From NCBI GenBank assembly GCA_023653785.1, contig JAMKCH010087969.1, positions 124,001 through 188,000 of the forward strand: a stretch of DNA of 64,000 bases. Direction: 5' to 3'. Both the position numbers and the translations under genes were made by a program. Below, in pieces: positions 49,776-58,700 of the stretch; the stretch's first letter is position 1; each line of letters opens with the position of its first letter. The notes under the pieces are model-generated. The model worked only from the letters and a program-made list of their open reading frames with translations. It searched no databases and had not been told where the DNA came from. The stretch is from Ophioderma brevispina (lineage: Eukaryota; Echinodermata; Ophiuroidea; Amphilepidida; Ophiodermatidae).

Positions 49776-49977
49776 CACTATGAGCTAGTAAAATCTCAAT
49801 TCCCTTGGCACAGTTCAATAGCTTTCATTCGCCAATGTATTTTGAAAATACCCCCCCTGGTTTTTGGGTATGATATATGATACCCAGATCACACAAGGTC
49901 AGTTCATGTCAATATATGTACAAGTACAACCCACTGAACTGTATCCTTGGTGGATGAGCATATTGTAGCTCATAGTG
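49776..49977 (+). mobile_element. CACTA-type MITE, copy 3 (TSD AAT)
   Basis: It begins CACTATGAGCTAGTAAAATC and ends GTAGCTCATAGTG, with AAT directly outside both ends. It shares GGGTATGATATATGATACCC, ACCCACTGAACTGTATCC and TTGGTGGATGAGCATATT with the copy at 17518. At 202 bp it has no coding frame. It interrupts the region of diverged repeats. Confidence 0.9.
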
Positions 49978-50580
49978 AATTCTCCCATTTCGCAGTACAG
50001 TACGTTGCCAGCTGTTAACCTTGCCAGTCCAATCTTTGACCGCAATGGTCAACATCGCCGTCAAACTTCCACTGGATTAACACACAAGTAGTATGATAAT
50101 TATGTTGAAAATAGCTCAACCATGAGTTTGTCATCGAATGAAAGCAATGGGTTTACTTATTGTAAATAGCCGTGTTAGTGTGCATTCGCATGCAACCGAC
50201 ATTAAATTCACAAACTAAATGATTAGTGTGACGTGTTCCTGTTTAATATCTGTATTACGCGGGGTCTGGATGTCGACTTTTTCCCATGATGCATCGGGAA
50301 AACATCGCCTCTCCGAGGCATTCGTTGGTGGCGCACCGTATTGCCAATTGCGAAAATTGGTGAAATGGTACAGGGTAAAAGTGTATTCAAAGAAGTTTCT
50401 ATGTTACGTTAAATCGGTTTTGAGATACAGGGGTTTAAAGTTTTTGAATTTGTCCACAAATCATAATTTGTCTCATACTGAGTTCAGACTTCCAGGAAGA
50501 CTTTGTGTCTCACTTAGAAAAATTTTGATGCATAGTTCTAAGATTAATCACTTATTGATTTCCTATAATCAATAAATTGC
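49978..50580. other. No gene supported; 118-codon frame unrecognised
   Basis: The plus-strand frame at 50219-50575 is the third longest in the window. Part of it (50336-50460) weakly resembles unit B (ATTGGTGAAATGGTACA and GGTTTAAAGTTTTTGAA). It carries no recognised domain. Confidence 0.35.
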
Positions 50581-50632
50581 ACATAGGAACTTCTTGCTCT
50601 ATAATAGTGCACATAGGAACATCTTTTACTGA
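50581..50632. repeat. ACATAGGAAC repeat, copy 1
   Basis: ACATAGGAACTTCTTGCTCT followed by CACATAGGAACATCTTTTAC matches 51798-51852. A partial copy (ACATAGGAACATCTTTGACT) lies at about 51990-52010. Confidence 0.75.
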
Positions 50633-50744
50633 AATATCATCACATTGAAAATGCAGCAAATCCAGATGAATTATGATTACGATGTACTTTTTAATCACTA
50701 TATTTGAAATCATTGAGACAAATATACAATTTAAGACTAGTTTG

Positions 50745-51200
50745 TATTGTTGATCACCGTGGTCATCATGGCCATCGTGGTCATCACAGCCCTTATTTAA
50801 GATGTTTAGTTGAAGTTACATTATGCAGTTGACATTTTGTTTTTTCTCCATATTGTGCATCATACTTAAAATAAAAAATATTATCACGACTATCAAACTC
50901 CATTTTCAATCCCAAACATATGGCAATCGGCATGAAAAAATGTGAACATCACACTTTCTAATATTCTTACTTAAATACAAAAGGTAATATAAATCAAATT
51001 CCAATACCATCATGGTCATCATCATGGTCATTACAGTCATCCAGGTCACCTTATTTCCTGACCACATGAAATTGACTATAAAAGATGTTAACAAAATACT
51101 TGTTTTTGTGATATCTTAACTACACCAAAGTGCAAAATATTATGTATAAAATTGGGATAAAAATCCCAAATGCCAATAACATCATGGTCATCGCAGTCAA
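50745..51200. repeat. Interspersed CATCATGGTCATC clusters
   Basis: CATGGTCATC-type motifs cluster at about 50745-50790, 51008-51055 and 51180-51200. They are separated by A/T-rich spacers that are partly alike (AAAATATTAT, AATCCCAAA). This looks like a decayed tandem array with a unit of 170-260 bp. A poly-Met/Thr/Val peptide on the minus strand is a by-product. Confidence 0.6.
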
Positions 51201-51345
51201 ACAAAACAAAAAAATAACAGATAAGATAAATGAATAAATAAAAATAAATGAAAATTGAATCAACAAATAAACAAAAATAGATAATAAAAAATAAAAATTA
51301 ATAAAAATAGATATATAAAATAAATATTAAATAAATAAGATATAC
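51201..51345. repeat. A-rich AAAT/AATA simple repeat
   Basis: This is a run of AAAATAAAT, AAATAAA and ATAAAAATAGATA units on the plus strand with almost no C or G. Confidence 0.85.
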
Positions 51346-51719
51346 CCATGGAGATATCGCATAACAGAGGGTCATTGCCCTTTATTACAGACTCATCTTA
51401 CACGCGTGCATTGCTATCTCTCATCTTACGCGCGCGCATTGCTATGCATAGATGTACGCACAAACTTAGTAACAATACACAGGCTTTACAGGCATTATCA
51501 AAAAGTTATTTTTATTAAAAACAGAATTAAAGTTTTGACAAACTTTAAAAGTAAAAAGTGTTTGGCATTTTTGAGGTTTGGGAATATACATTTATCATTC
51601 TTAAATATTTATTTTTCATGAGATAGGTTTTGCACCAAAATATGTTCTACACCCTCCTTGTTATCAGACGTATGTCTGTATATTTTACTGCAGAAAGGCG
51701 TTTCTTTTTGCTGTCTCCA

Positions 51720-51752
51720 GTCAGTGTGTGTGTGTTGTGTGTGTGTGCACGG
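51720..51752. repeat. TG microsatellite
   Basis: An interrupted GTGTGTGTG run lies within 51722-51750 in an otherwise unremarkable stretch. Confidence 0.8.
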
Positions 51753-51797
51753 AACTGGTCATGTGATACAATGCGCGCTTCCTGATTGGCTGCCCAT

Positions 51798-51852
51798 GAC
51801 ACATAAGAACTTCTTGTTCTATATGACTGCACATAGGAACATCTTTGACTAA
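51798..51852. repeat. ACATAGGAAC repeat, copy 2
   Basis: ACATAAGAACTTCTTGTTCT followed by GCACATAGGAACATCTTTGA matches 50581-50632. The two copies bracket the CATGGTCATC clusters and the A-rich tract, which may therefore be interior sequence of one larger element. Confidence 0.75.
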
Positions 51853-52208
51853 AAGTAGGCTAGGTGTGATAACAGCAGGATGCCAGTTTAACCCTTTGTT
51901 ATTTAAATTTTGAAATAAAGATACTTGTAAATTAAAGTACATATAGTAACAACTCAAAAAATACAACAAACTCAATTTGGTCAAAATGTAACATAGGAAC
52001 ATCTTTGACTACACTCTTCATTAGTGGTAAGATTTTTTTTTTTTTGGCTTGCTTAGGTTAATTGCATTTTATGTCCATTTATATTTCAGTATTATTTGCA
52101 TCACAATCTACCAATCAAGTGAAATAATCCCCCCCCCCTACTTATGACATCGAAACATAACAGTTTTAACACTTTTACTTGCTTGTCAATACGGATTTCT
52201 ATTCAAGT

Positions 52209-52410
52209 TAGGAGGACATTACATTGGAGATACGAAATCGAAACAGGAAAGTAGTGTTAAGAAGTCTGGAAAAAATTGGCGTGACACTTGTCCACAATAG
52301 AAATTGATGAGTTGGAGCTGATATTTAGAGATGGAATTCGAACTAATGTTTTAAAATAATATAAACACGGTTTCGGTTAACATGAAGTCATTTTGGAAAA
52401 ATCATATAAT
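52209..52410 (+). repeat. Partial diverged copy related to units A and B
   Basis: AGGAGGACATTACATTGGAG, GATGGAATTCGAACTAATG and GGTTAACATGAAGTCATTTTG align in order with unit A (48010-48225). Reading frames are broken. Confidence 0.45.
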
Positions 52411-52635
52411 AATATCTTTATTATTAAAATTGTTAATGTTGTAATAATGATATAACATGTCTTCCCATTTCCAGTAGTAATCTGATCTTTGGAAACTTAA
52501 CGTGATTTGTACTTGCATGGTAAAATTACAGCATGACGAGTCTACAAGTATCAGCACCTGTCAATATGTTGGATTCGAAACAACAAAACTGACAATCTTA
52601 AGACGCAGTAAATAATATAGGATACTATTATCCCT

Positions 52636-52754
52636 TGTTTGTTCACGCAATACGGAAAATATGGTTTGTTTCAAATAATCACATGACGCGAAAGCTGAAT
52701 GTAATATTTGAAACAAACCATCGATATTTTTTTCGCATTGCCTGAGAACAAACA
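52636..52754. repeat. Long hairpin, outer arms shared with 24481
   Basis: TGTTTGTTCACGCAATACGG pairs with CGCATTGCCTGAGAACAAACA. Inside, ATGGTTTGTTTCAAATA pairs with TATTTGAAACAAACCAT. The flanking CAGTACACAT and TTTATCATT match the 24-kb hairpin, but the inner stem sequence is unrelated to it. Confidence 0.8.
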
Positions 52755-53041
52755 GGGCGTAGCGAATTTATCATTCAGTACACATGAATATTTGAAGTGG
52801 TAAGCCTAAAGTAGATTAGATTAAATTTTATTTAAATCTGGATTAGCACATAACGCAATATAGGCTCATATCTAGTGAGTAATGAAAAAATGTATACGGG
52901 AAAATATTAATTGGGATATTAACCATCAGCATTCACCAGTCATGTCTACTAATGATAAACTAAGTTCTTCATTAAATTGCTGCTTAACTGGCTTAACTTG
53001 ACGCTGCAGAATTTATAACCTTTCAGACATGTATGATCATC

Positions 53042-53141
53042 ATTTACCCAATGATGACCTTTAAATGACACGGATACATTTCAGCACAATAATCAAAATA
53101 TCATAATTTTAATTAGTTAATTTCTATCATTGGGTAAAGGA
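53042..53141. repeat. Short inverted repeat TTTACCCAATGAT
   Basis: CATTTACCCAATGATG (about 53040) is mirrored by TATCATTGGGTAAA (about 53127), 13-14 bp per arm with a spacer of about 75 bp. The right arm runs into AGGAGAACC, reminiscent of the family A end, but nothing else of that family is present. Confidence 0.65.
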
Positions 53142-53190
53142 GAACCTTAAAACAATGCCAACAGGTCGTCGTGAACCAATCTGAAGATTT

Positions 53191-53772
53191 TTAACCCTAA
53201 AAGAGCCGGTCTTTTTGGACCATCTCAACGCCGGGGGGCCTAGTCTCGAAAACGGATTGATGAACTATCATATGTGTGGTCCAGTGGATACCTATGCCCT
53301 CCCGAGTCCGTTGATACCAAAAAAAGTACCAACATAGCTTGTATGACTTCACAGAGACGTCCAACATTCCGTCATGCAAATGCCGAAAAGTCCTAAAAAG
53401 AATCGCAACTTCCTGGTTTTTCGCCATTTTTTTCAAAGCAAAATTGGATTTTTGTGGCCATGATTTTGTCAAGTAATGCGCAAATATGGACTCTACAACA
53501 AATAATCAAATAAAAGATACAACCATAGTGTAACTGTACCCTTAGCACAAAACACTGGATTTCTGCTGTTCCGTGTAATTTCAATCAATGGGAAATAGCT
53601 TTCTTCGCACAGTGCGCGAATACGTACGCCGCGTCATAACCTAGTAGTCCGATTTTGTTCAAAATGGTCTTAATCGAGCGCAATGCTTCAAAGAAAAAAA
53701 CGTCACGTAGTTTCTCGGCGTGAAAAAATAGGTGATACGACCCCCCACCCCCCCGGGCCTTTTTGGGTTTAA
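53191..53772. mobile_element. TTAA-bounded MITE with TTAACCC-type end
   Basis: The left end TTAACCCTAAAAGAGCCGG and the right end CCGGGCCTTTTTGGGTTTAA are inverted and bounded by TTAA. A TTAACCC terminus is the usual form of piggyBac-type elements (established knowledge). The 582-bp interior has a C-rich right flank (GACCCCCCACCCCCCC). The minus-strand frames of 91 and 63 codons are element sequence with no transposase motif. Confidence 0.8.
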
Positions 53773-53934
53773 GGCAAGATTTTGTCTCACATCGATGTGT
53801 TTTTTCCGGCGTTCAACCTAAGCATTTGAATAAAACCACTCGGAGTGTGTTATCACAAAATTACTCATCAACCGATTTTAGCTTATACATTATAGGTAAG
53901 GGTTAACGCATTAGAGCAATACGTGATATGTGCC

Positions 53935-54150
53935 CTTTAGTTGAAATAAGTTTATTTACAGTAGGTAGGTCAGTAATTTTAAGGTAGAAAATACACAGGT
54001 ATTGAATTGTTAATGATGCATAATTCCTCACTATGAAACTAATGAATAAGTGTCCCTTTAAGTTTCAAACAATAGTTTATTTACAGGAGGTAGGTCTAAG
54101 TATAGGGAATATACGGGTATTGAATTGTTAATGATGCATAATTCCCTTCT
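53935..54150. repeat. About 115-bp tandem duplication
   Basis: AGTTTATTTACAG(T/G)AGGTAGGT and ATTGAATTGTTAATGATGCA followed by TAATTCC occur twice, at about 53948/54000 and 54073/54119. They differ mainly by short deletions in the second unit. Confidence 0.85.
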
Positions 54151-55036
54151 CTCACATGAAAACTATGACGAACAATTTGCTAGAAGCCGAGTGCTATAAA
54201 ATTCAGACACAAAGGAGAAGAAATTGTAATATAACATCTCAAATCCTGCATGTTATGCCGATATTGTTTACAAGAAGTTTAATCATATCTGTCACCTGTC
54301 ACAAAAACAGTATCCGTCTATTTACATCTATTTTTTGGATGTCTACTACTACTAACTGGTGATTGTTACGCGAGTTGGAAGGTGAGAGATTTGAGTGTCA
54401 GATTGTTATTCCGCTTTAAAGGAGAGCTCTGCTAGAATAATTCTCTTAAAGTGATTTACAAAGGTTTTTAAACGTAACTGCGATAGTTTAGGTTCCATTG
54501 TCATGTTTAACTCTAATATTCTCAATCAAACATATACTATTTCCAATTCTGGGCTTTAAATATACTGTTTGGTAATGAGGCTTGACCAGTTCCCTATTTG
54601 GTAATAAACAATTTAAGAAACTCACAACTATTCCCTATTTTAATCTATGTGCTCAAACAACAATCTGTAATACCGTTTTTTATCTAAATCGGCGTCAACG
54701 GTTTAAAATTTCAACTCCAAGATCCTTAGGCTGTAGGTAGTACAAACTCTACCTTTTTGGAATCCTTATGGTTAGACAAATCGTGTACAGTTTTTTGAAC
54801 ATGATTCTATCAATTTAAAATTTACCCTTTGTGTTTTTTTCTAGACTCCCTCCTTACGGCACCATTTTGCAGCACTTAAAAATCGCGTTTCAGCTCCCTT
54901 TCAGGCGGTCTACAGTTTTAATTCACTCAACAGTGTAGTCCCAAAATGTTTCAGGTCAAGGCATATCTTGGCCCTGGATAATTGGTGGCTTCGGTCCAAG
55001 TCGGCCATTCTGGCCAACTAACATAATGCTTGCACC
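54151..55036. other. No recognisable feature
   Basis: This stretch holds one 68-codon unrecognised frame. A short TTAAAGGAGAG...TTCTCTTAAAG pair at about 54415-54452 resembles TTAA element ends but encloses only about 15 bp. Confidence 0.45.
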
Positions 55037-55331
55037 TTAAATGTCCCAGATGCAAATAGAATTGATGTGGTTTGTGTCAATTCTACAAGGATGGGCTAGA
55101 AATTCAATATTTGAGTGGGATGACATCATTTGTTGGTGAAACCTATTTCATTTTTCAGAGAGTAAAGAAATTCTAGGTGACTGGTGTGATCTATTCATGA
55201 CACTGACTGAAAATCAGTTTCACTAATGATGTCACTGGTAGACTATTCTTTTGTCTGGCCCTTTATTGGAATGGAATGTCCCGTAAAGATTTTGTAGTAG
55301 GTTTTATCATCTCATTTCCTGGATCTTTTAA
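55037..55331. mobile_element. TTAA-bounded MITE, family C copy 1
   Basis: The ends are TTAAATGTCCCAGATGCA and CATTTCCTGGATCTTTTAA. It is a direct copy of 55473-55797, sharing GGTTTGTGTCAATTCTACAA-type sequence, GATGACATCATTTG, ATCTATTCATGA and GTAGGTTTTATCATC. At 295 bp it is shorter, with eroded ends. Confidence 0.8.
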
Positions 55332-55361
55332 AGCACTCAACCCACCTAGTTAGTGTACAAA

Positions 55362-55467
55362 AAACACCCAAATACCACACAACGTAATAAGCAATTGTAA
55401 ATGCGCCACAAAGGGCCACATGTTTAGCACCCTACATGTCGCACTGCACAAAAAGGGCTAGTAATCT
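55362..55467. repeat. Repeat segment matching 33838-33933 (empty site for family E)
   Basis: It shares AAACACC, CACACAACGT, CAATTGTAAA, GCACCCTACATG and GCACTGCACAA with the 33.8-kb segment. It then continues without interruption through the point where the family E MITE sits at 33934. Confidence 0.72.
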
Positions 55468-55472
55468 AGTCT

Positions 55473-55797
55473 TTAAAGGTCCCAGGAAATGCAGAGATTG
55501 ATGCTGTTTGTGTCAATCTACAAGGAGGGCAGAAAGCATTCAATATTTAAGGTTCGGGTGATGACATCATTTGCGGTACTATTGATTTATCAGAAAGTAA
55601 ATATAGAAAATTCCAAGTGAACTGTGTAGGAATCTATTCATGATGCATGACTCTGACTGATATCAATAGTTTTCCGCAAAAATGAGGTCACTAGTAGTGG
55701 GGGTATCTTTTTTCTGGCCCATTTCTTGCACTGGAATGGCCCACAAAGATTTGGAGTAGGTTTATCATCCTCCCCCCCATTTCCTGGGACCCTTTAA
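55473..55797. mobile_element. TTAA-bounded MITE, family C copy 2
   Basis: TTAAAGGTCCCAGGAAATG is mirrored by CATTTCCTGGGACCCTTTAA, a 20-bp inverted repeat with one extra C in the right arm, bounded by TTAA. At 325 bp, GATGACATCATTTGC is a local palindrome in the interior. It lies 141 bp from copy 1 in the same orientation. Confidence 0.87.
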
Positions 55798-58700
55798 AAA
55801 ACATCCTTGGTTACTCACTTCAAAGCGGAGTCGCACCAGAATTATATTTAGACCCATATACAAGCACAATACTTATGCATCAAATCCACATCCCTAAAAA
55901 CCAGAATTTTGAATATCTGTTATTTGCCTAAAAATGGAAGCTAGCTTCTGTAGAATTTTTTGTTGCAGTTATTTTACTTGCAATTTTACAAGGAACTGAT
56001 ATCCCTGCTACCATTTACCAGGGCAATGACATCACAATACATTTATTGATTTGGAGCAGAGTCAGAACACAGTTATTTAATTCCGGACCAATCTTTATTT
56101 GGTCGGTGAACATTTTCTAACAATAACTATCTGAGCCCAGGTTTGGTTATGAAATTTAAGATTTTGGTTTAAAATCTAAAATTTTATTGATTTTTATGGG
56201 ATGGTGGATTGATTGCATAAACATGTGCTTGCATATGGCCTCATATCTTTTGTTGTGACAACCTCTCGCTATCGGCTATCCACTCAACGGAACGGGCGCG
56301 CGAAGAATACCCCGCTATTTGACACGCTTAACCATCACGTTCAGGCGAGTGCATAGATTTCGATCTATGCCAACATTTTGGGTAGAAATGACATTAAGCT
56401 ATTAATTCTCCTAATACAAAACTTTGGGCAGGCCTTACGATTTAGTGCTTCTGTCCTGTGATCGACCTTAATATCCTTTTTGGTACGACCGGCACATTTA
56501 ATTGAGGAAACCGAGTTAGCAAGGACACACCAAGGAATTATACATAACAAATGCCACAAAGCACAAACCCAAACGGGAGTTCAAAGTTCCTGTTGCATTT
56601 CTCTATTTTTTCACCCACCTGGCGTTTGATGTTGGGCCGGGTATATGTTTCAACCATTTTGAGATGCTACCCTATTAATAATGGACATGTTTTCTTTTGA
56701 GGGGCATGGCACCAAAGATCTGATGGGAAGAGGCCCTCGTCAACCTGTTCTGTCACTATGCTGTCCGTGTATAATCATTCCGATATGAGAATTTATTTCA
56801 AACACTGTGGCAATTCCTGAAATCAGCCGATCTGAAGCGGTGCAGATTTTTTTCTTTGACGACAAGCTGGAGGGCTTGTCTCAATTGTAACAGCCAACAC
56901 TGACACCTCCGGGATGTTGTCTAAAATACTGTAAGATTGCAGGTGACCATAACCTTGTCAAAATTTTTCCTAGCTTCCCTGTATTCGCGTCTTATTTTGC
57001 TAGGTCAAGTTGTGTTGTTTTGAACAAATTCATTGCATTGTTTCTGTATGCTATTATTTTACTTTTTAATTATTGCCTTAGCTATTCTAGTGCTGGTTCC
57101 CTTTATGTCTGATATAATAACTTATCGTAGAGGTACAACCATAAAGTGGTCTTTTGTGACTTATAATGTACCTCAATTTGCATCGTGGGGTTATGTATAA
57201 TGTCTTCTTTATGCTGTGTGGGCTTGTTTATAAAACATGGTGGTTCTCGACAACCAAGCGAAAAACAACTCGTGCCTCTCCGAATGTATGTCGTCTTTGT
57301 GTGAGCTCGAGGCTCTGTAGGCGCTTTCATTGCCGGCGCTAAAATCTAAAACGCTCTGATCTCTTTCGAATGTGCTTGCTTCCCTATTTTGGTCATAGAT
57401 ACGCGGTTAATGATCTGGGGTATATATTATGTCCGATAAACGGTAGGATGATTTACCTAACACACTAGTGTTTTGTAGGTCCGTTTACCCTCACCCTAGG
57501 GAAATGACGTTCTTTTTCCAAGTAGGGAGACACTGCAAATTTATTTCAATATCGTCTCTGCTGTACTCATATTGTCAGTAGATCGTGTATTTTCTTTTTC
57601 TGTTTAACCGAACCCATAACTTTGAAATTCATGATTATGAAATACCTTTCCATTTTTCCAGCATCATTTGATACTGCCTGTCAAAATGTTCGATTTGTAC
57701 CAGCAAACTGGCAAGCTTAAGATGCAGTATCAATCCAGCAAAGCTTTTCTCTATTAAAGTGCTCCTAACTCATGCAGGCCACGCTTGAAGACATTGACGC
57801 GCGGCGATGTTATTGGATCTAGTAAAACCTGGGGAGATCGAATAGGCTACTTGTCGTCCTTATTATATCGGACACTTAAACGGGAGGCTTTATTTCATCA
57901 TGTCACATCTTTTGCAGCTTCTTCTTATTGCTTTGGAAAAATATTCAAAGTCGATTTCGTCATTGCTGTTGAATTTTAGTACTTTCCTGGAGACGGTTGT
58001 GGATTACGACGACCTTTCGTTTAACAAGTAGCGTCCGGCAGGAGTTCTGTAACTTCTTGGGACGCTGCAATGGGCTTTCCGAAAATAATGCACACCATCT
58101 CTGAGAGGGTTTGACAATTTCGGACGCTTTCTATCTCTGTTATCACATGGAATGTTGCCTTTTTCCATTAACTAAGGATTCCATCACATATTTCTTCCAC
58201 AGCGAGTTGTTCCAGGAAATCCAATATTTTCCAATAATTACACCCGCTCACAGAGGTGGGTTTGGAAGTCAACTTTTCTAATACTCGATTCACTGGAAAT
58301 CAGACTTCTAATTACAGACTTCTTTATCTGTATCACGGGATAATGCTGGATTTTTTCTTTGTTGTTGGCCGTCCTAGCAAACCCATTGCCTTAGGAGTTT
58401 ATTCTTTAAATTAATTAAGGCTTAACACTTACTGTGTTCAAAGGTTGGAACATAATTTAGAAGGAGTAACGTTTGTTACATTGTGAAATGTTAAGTGATC
58501 ACATTTAGTTGATTTTTACGTATCGTGTTTGCCACGTTCCAAAGATTAAGGCAATTAGATTACTTTATCTAGGACGATAGCTATAAGGTGTTGACTGTTC
58601 ATGGTCATCCCGATCTGAAGATTGAAGCAATACTATAAATATTGTAGTAACTTGGATTATCTTATTAGGTATGAATCCTTTTACTTTGGACTTGTGTCAT

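Noticed and set aside
54415..54452. Miniature TTAA element (TTAAAGGAGAG...TTCTCTTAAAG)
   Set aside because: The inverted match is only about 8 bp around a 15-bp interior, which is easily chance in this composition.
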